Positions 1 to 8,160 of a stretch of DNA of 33,891 bases are shown piece after piece (the first letter of the stretch is position 1; each line of letters opens with the position of its first letter). Position numbers and translations under genes: made by a program. The DNA comes from Clostridiales bacterium (GTDB lineage Bacteria; Bacillota; Clostridia; Oscillospirales; Oscillospiraceae), in assembly GCA_022770345.1 (NCBI GenBank), contig JALEII010000060.1:1-33891 (forward strand). The letters run 5' to 3'. Under the pieces are notes generated by a model. The model was not told the DNA's origin. It saw only the letters and a program-made list of their open reading frames with translations, and did no database searches.

Positions 1-66
1 CCTGTTCCCCGGAAAATCGCCGTCCGCCAGAATCGTCAACAATTCTTTTGCCTGTTGAAGATCCAT
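1..66 (-). CDS. Unidentified protein, N-terminal 22 codons only
   Basis: The minus strand opens with ATG at 66 and stays open to the window edge; the visible protein begins MDLQQAKELLTILADGD. A GGGGGAG ribosome-binding site lies just upstream. The start is only 10 bp beyond the stop of the ArsC-like gene, so the two are probably cotranscribed. Too little is visible to name a family. Confidence 0.6.
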   Translation of the reverse strand, partial: MDLQQAKELLTILADGDFPGNR

Positions 67-76
67 AGGCTCCCCC

Positions 77-427
77 TCACTTCAACCGTTCGGCCCAATC
101 GTCTTCCCGGAAGCCAATCAGGACAAAATCCTTGCCGATGAGCAGCGGGCGCTTGACCAGCATTCCATCGGTGGCCAGGAGCTTCAGCATCTCGTCCTCA
201 CTCACGGCGGACAGCTTATCCTTCAGATTCATGGATTTATAAATCAGACCGCTGGTATTAAAGAACTTTTTCAGGGGCAGACCGCTGCGCCGGTGCCATT
301 GGTCCAGTTCCTCATAAGAAGGATTCTCCAGCTTGATATCCCGGAGAGAATAGTCGATTTTCCGGTCGTCCAGCCATTTTTTCGCCTTCTGGCAGGTGGA
401 ACACTTGGGATAGCAGAGAAAAAGCAT
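77..427 (-). CDS. ArsC/Spx-family thioredoxin-fold protein (arsenate reductase-like)
   Basis: The protein has 116 residues, the usual ArsC/Spx/YffB length. It starts MLFLCYPKCSTCQKAKKWL, so the family's Cys-x-x-Cys (CSTC) sits near the N-terminus. The LKKFFNTSG segment and the KRPLLIGKDFVLIGF segment near the C-terminus are the conserved parts of this family. In the family the first Cys forms a mixed disulfide with glutathione or a protein partner; Spx members bind RNA polymerase, others reduce arsenate or are uncharacterised. The track ORF is longer, but ATG at 427 has an AGGAGGG site about 7 bp upstream and begins exactly where the family begins. It lies 46 bp after the AraC-type gene and may be cotranscribed with it. 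No arsenic-resistance genes are nearby, so a redox or regulatory role is as likely as arsenate reduction. Confidence 0.85.
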   Translation of the reverse strand: MLFLCYPKCSTCQKAKKWLDDRKIDYSLRDIKLENPSYEELDQWHRRSGLPLKKFFNTSGLIYKSMNLKDKLSAVSEDEMLKLLATDGMLVKRPLLIGKDFVLIGFREDDWAERLK

Positions 428-473
428 ATTTTCGCCCTCCTGAATTTGAAATGGTGGCCTCCCCGCCGCATAC

Positions 474-1337
474 TCACGTCTTCCGGAATTGCCTCCGGTA
501 TTCCTTGGGAGTGGTGTGATAAGCCCGGTCGAACTGCTGGCTGAAGGCCCGCAGGTCCGGGAATCCCGCATCCATGGCAACCTCCAGGATGCTCTCGTCG
601 GAATAAGACAGCCGCTTGCAGGCATAGGTCATTCGAACGCTGTACAGGTATTCCTTGAAGGTCAGATTCAGTTCCTTCCGGAACAGCCGGGACAAGTGCT
701 CACCGGAAACATTGAATACCTCGGCCACGTCCCGCAGTCGCAGGGCTTCCTTATAATGGCCATTGATATACTCGATGACAGCCCGAATATCGGACCGCTG
801 GGATTGCAGTTGCCTTGGCTCTGCGCCCTCGGTCTTTTTCACGGCAAAATACCGCACCAGGGTGTAATAAACCATGCAGATAATGCTGTGCAGGTGCAGA
901 ACTTCCAGATTACAGGTGGCCTCGTCCCCTGCGTTTTCTGCGCTGTCATAAACACAGCTGGCCTCATAGAGTTCCTCCATGTGCTTTTTCAGCTCCGGAA
1001 TATGCTCCGGAGCGCTGTCCAGATGAAATTCCAGGTGATCAATGTCCGGGCAGATGCTTTTCCAGAACTCCATGTCCGCCACCAACGAAATGCCCCGGTG
1101 CTCCCCCACGGAGTTTTTGCCCACGTGATGAATCTGCCAGCTGTTCACCAGCAGCAGGTCCTCATTCTGCACCTGGTAGCTCTGTCCGTCGACGTGCGCC
1201 CGGAAGCCGCCCTGCAAAAAATAGCAAATTTCCACATTGGCATGCCAGTGCAGCGGCAGGCTGGCATTGTCATCATCATTGAAAAGCAGTTTCCCCGGGA
1301 TTCTGGGGTCGTCCATCTTATCATATAAGAACAGCAT
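474..1337 (-). CDS. AraC-family transcriptional regulator with cupin-like sensor domain
   Basis: The protein has 287 residues, typical for AraC/XylS regulators. The N-terminal half (about 20-100) looks like an AraC-type cupin pocket, with the LPLHWHANVEICYFLQGG segment. The C-terminal 100 residues carry two helix-turn-helix units: LRLRDVAEVFNVSGEHLSRLF, and ILEVAMDAGFPDLRAFSQQF followed by the signature end TTPKEYRRQF. ATG at 1337 has a GGAGG site 9 bp upstream and its own promoter (1371-1399). It lies directly downstream of the importer operon and in the same direction, so it probably regulates that operon in response to a small ligand, likely a sugar. That target is inferred from position only. 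Confidence 0.93.
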   Translation of the reverse strand: MLFLYDKMDDPRIPGKLLFNDDDNASLPLHWHANVEICYFLQGGFRAHVDGQSYQVQNEDLLLVNSWQIHHVGKNSVGEHRGISLVADMEFWKSICPDIDHLEFHLDSAPEHIPELKKHMEELYEASCVYDSAENAGDEATCNLEVLHLHSIICMVYYTLVRYFAVKKTEGAEPRQLQSQRSDIRAVIEYINGHYKEALRLRDVAEVFNVSGEHLSRLFRKELNLTFKEYLYSVRMTYACKRLSYSDESILEVAMDAGFPDLRAFSQQFDRAYHTTPKEYRRQFRKT

Positions 1338-1370
1338 CGGCTCCGGCCTCCAAATCGAATTTCTAATCTT

Positions 1371-1399
1371 ATTTTAGTTCAAATCCGCTCCCTTTGCAA
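1371..1399 (-). promoter_or_regulatory. Sigma-A-type promoter of the AraC-family gene
   Basis: On the minus strand TTGCAA (1394-1399) and TAAAAT (1371-1376) are separated by 17 bp, upstream of the regulator start at 1337. It lies just beyond the terminator of the importer operon, so the regulator can be expressed independently. Confidence 0.6.
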
Positions 1400-1401
1400 A
1401 T

Positions 1402-1435
1402 AAAAAGAGCGCCCGGAAATCCGGGTGCTCTTTTT
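1402..1435 (-). terminator. Rho-independent terminator of the importer operon
   Basis: An A-tract, AAGAGCgCCCGG, a short AAAT loop, CCGGGTGCTCTT and a T-tract form a long hairpin with T-runs on both strands. It lies 30 bp past the stop of the last operon gene (1467) and separates that operon from the AraC-family gene. Confidence 0.85.
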
Positions 1436-1466
1436 ACATTTTGTCGAAATTTCTTTCTTTTTTTGC

Positions 1467-2099
1467 TCAGAACTGCCAGCAGTTGTAGCGGAAGGGCTGC
1501 ACGTCCGGGGTGCCGCTCATTTCCTTCTCATGCTTGCAGAACTCGATATACTGCTGATGGATGCGCTGCACGCTCTCGTCCTCCAGCTCGGGGATGACCT
1601 TACTGGCCTCGGTGAGGAAGTGCATCTCGTCCCGACCCATGGCACGGCCCTTGGTGGTGTGCAGGTCGTAGGCGTAATCGGGCACTTCGGGCTTCTTACC
1701 GTGCTCCCACTCCTTGATGATCTGGTTCTTAATGTTGTCGGTGGTGCGCTCCTTGGTACAGCGGCACAGATACCGGATGGCATGCATGAAGAACATAGGC
1801 TGGTCGCCGTCGGAATAGGGGAACTCCTGAGCCATTTTGAAGAGGGTATAGACTTCAATGGGGGCCTGGGTGTTACCGAATCCGATGTCCTCCACGGAGA
1901 TGGCCAGCAGCCGCCGCCACATTTTTTCGTGGAACTGGGGGCTGGTGATGTACATCTCGTAGGCGGCAGCCAGCGCATTCTCCTCGATGCCACGGCGGAT
2001 GGACTTCTGCAGCATGGAGATCAGCTCGTCGCCGGGAATACCGTTCCGGGACTTAATATTGGACCAGGGGTCATAAGACATGAATGCTTCTTTTTCCAT
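1467..2099 (-). CDS. Stand-alone RarA/MgsA C-terminal domain protein (no AAA+ ATPase domain)
   Basis: The protein has 210 residues. It resembles the C-terminal helical/tetramerisation region of the replication-associated ATPase RarA (MgsA). ELISMLQKSIRRG, the RRLLAISVEDIGFGN segment and the late HTTKGRAMGR segment correspond to 'DLISALHKSVRGS', 'RRCLAIASEDVGNADP' and the end region of RarA. No Walker A, Walker B or arginine finger is present, so it cannot be an ATPase alone. ATG at 2099 has an AGGAG site and lies 12 bp after the stop of the substrate-binding lipoprotein gene; the operon terminator follows. The role is unknown. It is most likely a family member adapted to bind a partner or ligand, and its link to sugar uptake rests on synteny alone. 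Confidence 0.8.
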   Translation of the reverse strand: MEKEAFMSYDPWSNIKSRNGIPGDELISMLQKSIRRGIEENALAAAYEMYITSPQFHEKMWRRLLAISVEDIGFGNTQAPIEVYTLFKMAQEFPYSDGDQPMFFMHAIRYLCRCTKERTTDNIKNQIIKEWEHGKKPEVPDYAYDLHTTKGRAMGRDEMHFLTEASKVIPELEDESVQRIHQQYIEFCKHEKEMSGTPDVQPFRYNCWQF

Positions 2100-2111
2100 A
2101 AGAATTTCTCC

Positions 2112-3440
2112 TTACTTCAGCCGGTCAATCAGACTTTCCAGCTCCGTACGGACGTCGGCATCATTGTTCAGGATGTTGTCCATGGCGATGACCACATAGT
2201 CGTGCAGGCCGCTGGCGGTGTAGGTGTCGGTCTCGAAGCCGGGATAGGTATAAGCGAAATCCTGCTGCTCCACACCGGCCAACTGTGCCGGGGCGGCGTT
2301 GTCCAGGAACTCCTTGCTGGCGGCCACGGACTTCAGGAAGGGCAGACGGGACTCGCCGGAGTTGATCTTCTGGCACACGTCGTAGGACTGCATATACTGC
2401 ATGAAGATCCAGGAAGCCCAGCGGGTCTCCAGGTCGCCGGAGTTGTCCAGCATGCTCAGCAGGAAGCCCTCGGCGTAATCGGCCTTGGTGCCGTCCTCAA
2501 ACTGAGGAATGGGAGCGCAGGACCACTCGAAGGGAGCGCTCTCGGGAATCTTCATGTTGATGAACTCGCCCTCGTTGCCGGAGCTGATGTACATTTGCAC
2601 CTGCTGATTGGCGAAGGGGCCGGAGAAGAAGAAGTCCTCGCCGGGAGCACGGATGATGCCACGCTCCACCATGCTCTGGTACCAGGAGATAACATCCACG
2701 GCCTCGTCCAGCTTGTCGGCGAAGAGCAGCTTGCCGTCACGGGTTGTGTACCCGATGCCCTTCTGCTCCATCAGGGTGGAGAAGCACTTCACACCCTCGT
2801 CCCAGCCGCCGGCGGGCTTGCCGGTGATTTCGGCGATCTTGGCAGCGGTCTCCTCGAACTCGGTCCAGGTGGTGGGCACACTCAGGCCATTGGCGTTGAA
2901 GAAGTCCACGTTGTAGTACATAACCTCGCAGGCCACGTACAGAGGCAGGGAGTAGAACCCGGCCACAGGATAGCTGCTGCTGTCCTCGATGTAAATGTCG
3001 TAGTAGTCGTCCAGGTTCAGGCCGTGGTTGGCGTTCTCAATGTAAGGGGTCAGGTCCACCACAGAACCGCCCTGGAGCCAGTCGGTGACGGAGGCAGCCT
3101 CGCTCATGGTGACGTTAGGCATATTGCCGGCCTTGATGGCGGCGGTGACGGCATTTTCCAGGTCGCTCATTTCGCCCTTCGCCTGGCAATCCACGGTAAT
3201 GCCCATTTCCTTGCCGATGCCATTGTTGAATGTGTCCACGATCTCGTAGAGGGTCTTCTGCATGTTCTCCTGGACGATACCGTGCCAGAAGGTGATGGTG
3301 ATGGGTTTCGTCAGTTCCACTTCCACATTTTCAGCGGTGGCGTCGCCCTTGTTGTCTCCGGACGGGGTTGTCTTTTCACCGCAGGCCGCAAGGGTCAGCA
3401 CCATGCAGAGGGTGAGCAGAACGCAAAGCCATTTTTTCAT
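2112..3440 (-). CDS. Extracellular solute-binding lipoprotein of a CUT1 ABC importer (UgpB-like)
   Basis: The protein has 442 residues. The N-terminus is a lipoprotein signal: MKKWLCVLL, a hydrophobic core and lipobox LAAC with Cys20 as the predicted lipidated residue, then an acidic/Thr-rich linker. The mature protein begins with ITFWHGIVQENMQKTLYEIV, the pattern of family 1 solute-binding proteins such as UgpB, which capture sugars or glycerol-3-phosphate at the outer membrane face. It is followed by the RarA-C-like gene and preceded by two permease genes and the ATPase gene, making a complete importer. The exact ligand cannot be read from the sequence; UgpB similarity and the nearby phosphodiesterase gene make a phosphorylated polyol or sugar a reasonable guess. 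Confidence 0.93.
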   Translation of the reverse strand: MKKWLCVLLTLCMVLTLAACGEKTTPSGDNKGDATAENVEVELTKPITITFWHGIVQENMQKTLYEIVDTFNNGIGKEMGITVDCQAKGEMSDLENAVTAAIKAGNMPNVTMSEAASVTDWLQGGSVVDLTPYIENANHGLNLDDYYDIYIEDSSSYPVAGFYSLPLYVACEVMYYNVDFFNANGLSVPTTWTEFEETAAKIAEITGKPAGGWDEGVKCFSTLMEQKGIGYTTRDGKLLFADKLDEAVDVISWYQSMVERGIIRAPGEDFFFSGPFANQQVQMYISSGNEGEFINMKIPESAPFEWSCAPIPQFEDGTKADYAEGFLLSMLDNSGDLETRWASWIFMQYMQSYDVCQKINSGESRLPFLKSVAASKEFLDNAAPAQLAGVEQQDFAYTYPGFETDTYTASGLHDYVVIAMDNILNNDADVRTELESLIDRLK

Positions 3441-3511
3441 GTTTTACCTCCAAGTTTTCTCATTTGTTTTGGCAATGCGGAAGTGCATTTGCCATGTATT
3501 TCAGGGGAGAA

Positions 3512-4366
3512 TTACCCCTTCGTACCACCGGATGCAACGCCTTCCATAATTTTCTTACGGAAGATGATGTAGAAAAGGACCATAGGCAGCAGAACGATGC
3601 AGGCCGCCGCCATCTGGTTGTGCAGATTGGAGCTGGACGCCTGGCGGAACCGCAGCAGGCCCACCGAAAGAAGCGTATGCTCATCGGACATGGTGACAAT
3701 CAAGGGCCACATGAAGGAGTTCCAGGCCGTAATGAAGGTCAGGATAGCCACCGTCACGATGGCGTTGATGTTCATGGGGATGACCACCTTGATGAGGAAC
3801 TTCAGATTGCTGCATCCGTCCACCTTGGCCGCTTTGAACAGCGACGGGGGCGTCTGCATAAAGTATTCCTGAAGCATGAAGATGTAGAAGCCGTTGGCCA
3901 CCGTAGGCAGCACGATGCCGGAGAAGGTATCCAGCAATCCCAGCTTGCTGCAGGTCACATAGTTCTGAATGATAAGAATTTCCGAAGGGACCATCATGGT
4001 CAGCATAAAAAGATAGAAGCAGACGTTCCGTCCGGGGAAGGAGAAAATGCTGAACGCATAGGCACCCAGAATGGAGAACACCAGCGTGACCACCACGCTC
4101 AGAATGCCCACCCAAATTGTATTGCGGAAGTACATTCCGAAGGGCACCAGGTTCCAGGCGTAATCATAGTTCTTCCACTGGGGGTCCGAAGGCATCCACT
4201 TGGGCGGGATGGAAATGGCCTCCGGCAGGGTCTTTAGAGAGGTCAGCAGCATCCAAAGGAAGGGGAACAGCATGACCACAGCACCAATGGTCAAAAGCAC
4301 ATACTTGAGGGCCGTGAGAAAGACGCTGCGCCGGTCCTGGATTTGATGGGACTTGTCCTGTTTCAT
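3512..4366 (-). CDS. CUT1 ABC importer permease, UgpE/MalG type
   Basis: The protein has 284 residues with about six membrane segments, the first at residues 17-41. The EAA loop that docks on the ATPase is at about 179-198 (AAKVDGCSNLKFLIKVVIPM), and the C-terminal end is short, as in MalG/UgpE. It forms the membrane channel with the partner permease encoded immediately upstream (gap 12 bp). ATG at 4366 has a GGAGG site. It is followed after 71 bp by the lipoprotein gene. Confidence 0.93.
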   Translation of the reverse strand: MKQDKSHQIQDRRSVFLTALKYVLLTIGAVVMLFPFLWMLLTSLKTLPEAISIPPKWMPSDPQWKNYDYAWNLVPFGMYFRNTIWVGILSVVVTLVFSILGAYAFSIFSFPGRNVCFYLFMLTMMVPSEILIIQNYVTCSKLGLLDTFSGIVLPTVANGFYIFMLQEYFMQTPPSLFKAAKVDGCSNLKFLIKVVIPMNINAIVTVAILTFITAWNSFMWPLIVTMSDEHTLLSVGLLRFRQASSSNLHNQMAAACIVLLPMVLFYIIFRKKIMEGVASGGTKG

Positions 4367-4378
4367 TGCCGCACCTCC

Positions 4379-5335
4379 TCAGACATAGTGGACGAATTTC
4401 TTCGATACCGCCCGCTGGACAACCGTGATGAGCAAGATCACGATCAGGAACAGGATGGCAGCCGCCGCCGCATAGTTGACCTTGCCCTGGTCGTAGAACA
4501 TCCAGTAGATGTAGTACATGACGGTAATGGCCGCATTGCCGGAACCTGCGGTGCCTCCTGCAAAGGAGACAAACATGGAATAGACCTCGTTGAAAGTCCG
4601 GGCCACATAAATAATAGACACCAGCGTCACCATCCAGGTGGTGGGGCTCAGCAGGGGCAGGGTAATGCGGAACAGGGTCTTGGCCGGGGAAGCGCCGTCA
4701 ATACGGGCCGCCTGATAGACCTGCTTGTTGATTTTCTGCAATCCCGCCAGAAACAGCAGGATTTTGAAGGCCAGGCCGTTCCAGACGGAGAAAATGGACA
4801 GGGCCACGATCATCAACTTCGGGTCTGTGAGCCACTTCTGGGCGGGGATACCGAATAATTCCAGGAAGAAGTTGATGTAGCCGTAATCCGTGTGGAACAG
4901 CCACAGGAACGCCATGCCCACGGCAATGGTAGAGGTCACGTAGGGCAGGAAATAAACAGTCTGGAAAAAGCCCTGCAATTTCTTGATGGAATTGATGAGC
5001 AGTGCAAAGCCCAGGGCCAAAATCAGCGTAATGGGCAGGGCGATGAGCAGCAAAATCAGCGTATTCTTGCAGGCCATCCAGAACGTGGGGTCCTTCAGCA
5101 CCCAGGTAAAGGAGGACAGGCCGAAGCCCGTACCGGTATTGGTGATGTAAACGTATCTCTGGTAGAAGGCCGTCCGCAGTACCATCACCAGAGGGTAAAT
5201 GGTAAACAGGAGCAGCAGGAGCATCCCGGGCAGGATGTAGGCGTAAGCCCAGCCGCTGCGGACCCGCAGGGTCCCGTCGGACATTTCAATGAGTCTGGGC
5301 TTGGGCTTCCGGGCGGTTTTCGGAGCAGTTTTCAT
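4379..5335 (-). CDS. CUT1 ABC importer permease, UgpA/MalF type
   Basis: The protein has 318 residues. After a basic cytoplasmic N-terminus the first membrane segment is at about 31-54. The binding-protein-dependent permease domain follows, with the EAA loop at about 209-228 (AARIDGASPAKTLFRITLPL). It pairs with the UgpE/MalG-type subunit encoded next and is 11 bp after the stop of the ATPase gene, so the genes are one transcription unit. Confidence 0.93.
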   Translation of the reverse strand: MKTAPKTARKPKPRLIEMSDGTLRVRSGWAYAYILPGMLLLLLFTIYPLVMVLRTAFYQRYVYITNTGTGFGLSSFTWVLKDPTFWMACKNTLILLLIALPITLILALGFALLINSIKKLQGFFQTVYFLPYVTSTIAVGMAFLWLFHTDYGYINFFLELFGIPAQKWLTDPKLMIVALSIFSVWNGLAFKILLFLAGLQKINKQVYQAARIDGASPAKTLFRITLPLLSPTTWMVTLVSIIYVARTFNEVYSMFVSFAGGTAGSGNAAITVMYYIYWMFYDQGKVNYAAAAAILFLIVILLITVVQRAVSKKFVHYV

Positions 5336-5346
5336 GTTGCGCCTCC

Positions 5347-6402
5347 TTACAGCCGAGCGCCGGTCTCGCAGTCAAAGAGATGGCAGCGCTTCACCGACAG
5401 CCGCAGGCCCACAGTCTGGCCGGGGGCAACGTATTCCTCGGCCCCCAGAATGGCCCGGATGGTGTGGTTTTCCAGCTGGAACGTGACCACCTGGTCCTGA
5501 CCACGCATTTCCACGTCCGTCAACGTGACCCCAATGTCCCCGCCCAGGGACCACGCCTCCGGACGGATGCCCATGCGGACCTTGCCGTTGACGCCGGTCT
5601 TGCAGGGCAGGGTTCTGCCGTCATTCAGGGTGAACACGCCGTCGGTTGCCGTGCCGACCACATAGGAAATGGGCGGGTTGCCCATAAAAGAAGCAACGAA
5701 GGTATTCACGGGGTCCAGGTACATGGTGTGGGCGTCGGCAATCTGCTGCACCACGCCGTGCTTCATCAGCACGATCTCGTCGGTGATGCTCATGGCCTCC
5801 TCCTGATCGTGGGTGACGAAAATGGTCGTGACCTTGGATTCCTGCTGGATTCTGCGAATCTCGCTGCGCATTTCCATGCGAAGCCGGGCGTCCAGGTTGC
5901 TCAGCGGCTCGTCCAGGAGCAGCACATCCGGTTTTTTCACCAGTGCCCGGGCAATGGCCACCCGCTGCTGTTGTCCGCCGGAGAGTTGACCGGGCTTCCG
6001 GTCCAGCATGGTCTCGATCTGCACCAGCTTGGCAATCTCCTCCGCCGCAGCATTCCGCGCCGCACGGCTGAATTTCTTGCCGGTAGCCGGGTCCTTCATG
6101 TTGGACAGGGGGAAGGCAATGTTCTCCCGGACCGTCATGTGAGGGTACAGGGCGTAGTTCTGGAACACCAGGCCCACGTTCCGCTTTTCGGGCATCAGGG
6201 TGGTCACATCCCGGTCCCCGAACCAGATCTCGCCGTCGGTGACGCTTTCCAGACCCGCCAGCATATACAGCGTGGTGGACTTGCCGCATCCGCTGGGTCC
6301 GAGAAGTCCCGTTAGTTTTCCGTCCTGAAAGGTCACATTGATACTGTCAACCGCCGTAGTTTTGTCGAATCTTTTCGTAAGATTTTTTACCTGAACTTCC
6401 AT
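5347..6402 (-). CDS. CUT1 ABC importer ATPase, UgpC/MsmK/MalK type
   Basis: This is the 351-residue energy-coupling ATPase of the importer. Walker A GPSGCGKST is at 35-43, the Q-loop Gln at about 81, the ABC signature LSGGQQQR at 140-147, Walker B VLLLDEP at 160-166 and the H-loop His at 198. A C-terminal TOBE/MalK-type regulatory region (NGKVRMGIRPEAW onward) follows. The track ORF starts 13 codons earlier at 6441, but that ATG is only a few bases from the predicted transcription start. ATG at 6402 has a GGAGG site about 10 bp upstream and begins the usual MEVQVKNLTKRF. It is the first gene of the operon. Confidence 0.93.
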   Translation of the reverse strand: MEVQVKNLTKRFDKTTAVDSINVTFQDGKLTGLLGPSGCGKSTTLYMLAGLESVTDGEIWFGDRDVTTLMPEKRNVGLVFQNYALYPHMTVRENIAFPLSNMKDPATGKKFSRAARNAAAEEIAKLVQIETMLDRKPGQLSGGQQQRVAIARALVKKPDVLLLDEPLSNLDARLRMEMRSEIRRIQQESKVTTIFVTHDQEEAMSITDEIVLMKHGVVQQIADAHTMYLDPVNTFVASFMGNPPISYVVGTATDGVFTLNDGRTLPCKTGVNGKVRMGIRPEAWSLGGDIGVTLTDVEMRGQDQVVTFQLENHTIRAILGAEEYVAPGQTVGLRLSVKRCHLFDCETGARL

Positions 6403-6450
6403 GCCTGCCCAGCCTCCAAAAAATAAGTGTGGTGATGACATCTGGCCATC

Positions 6451-6456
6451 ATTATA
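6451..6456 (-). promoter_or_regulatory. Candidate -10 element of the importer operon promoter
   Basis: A perfect TATAAT lies on the minus strand about 50 bp upstream of the ATPase start. At 17 bp spacing the -35 position reads GAGAAA, a poor match, which would fit an activator-dependent promoter. No clear operator could be assigned. Confidence 0.45.
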
Positions 6457-6644
6457 GTCCTTTCCTCCCTTTTTTTCTCGACGGAATTTGACCGCTTGCG
6501 TGCAGAACTTGATATTTGCGCTTGGATATTTCTGGGGAAGGATTCATATTCATGGAATCTTTCTTCGAAGTACGCCGGAAACTGTCTTATCTATTGCAGG
6601 AAATATCCCGGAGCATGTCTCTTGCCCTGGGGCTGTAATTTGGC

Positions 6645-6682
6645 AAAAAGAGTACCCCCTGTCGGAAATATCCAGCAGGGGG
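6645..6682 (-). terminator. Probable terminator of the phosphodiesterase gene
   Basis: On the minus strand CCCCCTG and CAGGGGG pair around a 14-base loop and are followed by TACTCTTTTT. The hairpin starts 16 bp after the stop codon at 6698. The large loop and the interrupted T-run make it weaker than the others in the window. Confidence 0.6.
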
Positions 6683-6697
6683 CGTGTGTTGTGAAAT

Positions 6698-7996
6698 TCA
6701 CCGGAACAATTCCGTCAAACAATGGCCGTCAGTATCGGGCATGGTCAAGCCCAGGGCGTGGGCAAAGGTGGGGGCCTCGTCCACCAGCCGGGCCGTGTCC
6801 AGATGAGCGCCGGGCTGAATGTCCGGGCCGAAGGCCATCAGCGTAGGCTGGGGGCCCTTTTCCGGCTCATGGCCATGGGTGGCACAGCCAAAGCGGTAGT
6901 CGCTGTTATCCAGGGGCTTCTGGACGGGCTTGCACCAGCTGGTAGAGAAGCTGGTCCAGCCATCGGTCTCCACCGCAAAGGCAAAGTCGCCGCCCAGATG
7001 ATACCGCTCCCGGGCCTCCGCCTCGGTCAGAATCTCTCCGATGCCGCAGACCTCGCTGTCCCGGAGCTTTTCCAAGGCAAGTTTTGTCTTGTTCCAGGCA
7101 GCCTTGTCAGCGGGGTCCTTCAGGTAGACCAGAGCAGAGGTACCGCCGGATTTGGCAAAGGCAGTCCAATCCTTCAGGGCACCGTCCGGGGCCACTTCCA
7201 GCAGCCCCTCCTCTGCCAGCAGGGCGTTCAGGGCCACACTGCGGCGGATTTCGATCTGGCCATGGTCGCTGACGATGAAGAAATTCGTGTCCTCATAAAT
7301 GCCCGCATCCTCCGCTGCCTTGAACAGTTCCTCCAACCAAAGATTGGTGTCATACAAGGCATTGGTGACGGCAGGCGTGAACAGGCCGGAGGCGTGTCGG
7401 GCGGAATCCACGTTGGCCGGATGGACCATCAGCAGGTCCGGCCGGAAGTTCCGAAGCATATCGGCGGCGCAGCCCATCACAAAGGCGTCGGCGTAGGGGT
7501 GCTTCCGGTGCTTGCCCTCCAGGTATTTCAGGTTGGGCTTTACGATTTTCTCGATGACTTCTCCACTGCTGCCGGAATCCCGGAAAGCGGACAGGGAATC
7601 CTCCCCGTGCTGGGGCCAGTATTCGTCCACCAGGTAATCAATGGCCGGGTCCTTTCCGGTGACGGGCCAGAACACCGCCGCTGTAGTAAGACCGGCCTTC
7701 TTGGCGGCATCGAAAATAGAGGGAGCCTTCACACTGGAACGAAAATGCTGCCAGAGGCAATGCTCCACGCCCAGAATGGGGGCCTCATTGTTGACGATGT
7801 GATGCCGGTCCGGGTACACGCCGGTCATCATGGTCGAGTGACAGGGGTAGGTGATGGTGGGGTAAATGGAGCGCACCCGGTCCACCCGGGCCATTTTGTC
7901 CCACCGGGGCGCCAGGGCGTACAGTTTGGACAGAGTCTCCAGGTCCTCGTAGACCAGGGCGTCCACGCTGACAACGACCACGTGACGTTTGTTCAT
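6698..7996 (-). CDS. Alkaline-phosphatase-superfamily phosphodiesterase (nucleotide pyrophosphatase/NPP-like)
   Basis: The protein has 432 residues and no signal peptide or membrane segment, so it is probably cytoplasmic. It has the two-metal site of the NPP branch: Asp12 (VVVSVDAL), candidate nucleophile Thr49 in IYPTITYPCHSTMMTG, Asp197 and His201 (VDSARHASG), Asp244/His245 (VSDHGQ) and His375 (ATHGHEP). Family enzymes cleave phosphodiester or pyrophosphate bonds of nucleotides, glycerophosphodiesters or related compounds; all key residues are present, so it should be active. ATG at 7996 has an AGAGGAA site and a near-consensus promoter. It is monocistronic and lies upstream of the importer operon in the same direction, suggesting it processes an imported phosphodiester. 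That link is inferred. Confidence 0.88.
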   Translation of the reverse strand: MNKRHVVVVSVDALVYEDLETLSKLYALAPRWDKMARVDRVRSIYPTITYPCHSTMMTGVYPDRHHIVNNEAPILGVEHCLWQHFRSSVKAPSIFDAAKKAGLTTAAVFWPVTGKDPAIDYLVDEYWPQHGEDSLSAFRDSGSSGEVIEKIVKPNLKYLEGKHRKHPYADAFVMGCAADMLRNFRPDLLMVHPANVDSARHASGLFTPAVTNALYDTNLWLEELFKAAEDAGIYEDTNFFIVSDHGQIEIRRSVALNALLAEEGLLEVAPDGALKDWTAFAKSGGTSALVYLKDPADKAAWNKTKLALEKLRDSEVCGIGEILTEAEARERYHLGGDFAFAVETDGWTSFSTSWCKPVQKPLDNSDYRFGCATHGHEPEKGPQPTLMAFGPDIQPGAHLDTARLVDEAPTFAHALGLTMPDTDGHCLTELFR

Positions 7997-8028
7997 GAAG
8001 TGTTCCTCTTTTCTGTCTGGATGAACTC

Positions 8029-8056
8029 ATTATAATCATTTCTTTACGAAAGTCAA
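8029..8056 (-). promoter_or_regulatory. Strong sigma-A-type promoter of the phosphodiesterase gene
   Basis: On the minus strand TTGACT (8051-8056) and TATAAT (8029-8034) are separated by 16 bp, giving a 5' leader of about 25 nt before ATG at 7996. Confidence 0.75.
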
Positions 8057-8160
8057 CACAGGAACCGGGATTTTGGCCCCCTCCGGGAGGGGCTGTCGTG
8101 GCGCATACCACGACCGGAGAAGTGTAATGTGTCGAATTCCTGCAAATTTTCTGGCAAGGC

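Noticed and set aside
1425-3572. 715-codon plus-strand open frame opposite the lipoprotein and RarA-C-like genes
   Set aside because: It is a shadow of two recognised minus-strand genes; no ribosome site and low-complexity Val/Leu/Gly/His sequence.
6403-6441. Upstream ATG of the importer ATPase (13 extra codons)
   Set aside because: It would lie only a few bases from the predicted transcription start and its GGAGGAAAGG is too far away; the internal ATG has a GGAGG site and the family's normal start.
6488-6846. Small plus-strand frames between the importer and the phosphodiesterase
   Set aside because: No ribosome site or recognisable sequence, and they run into the phosphodiesterase gene antisense.
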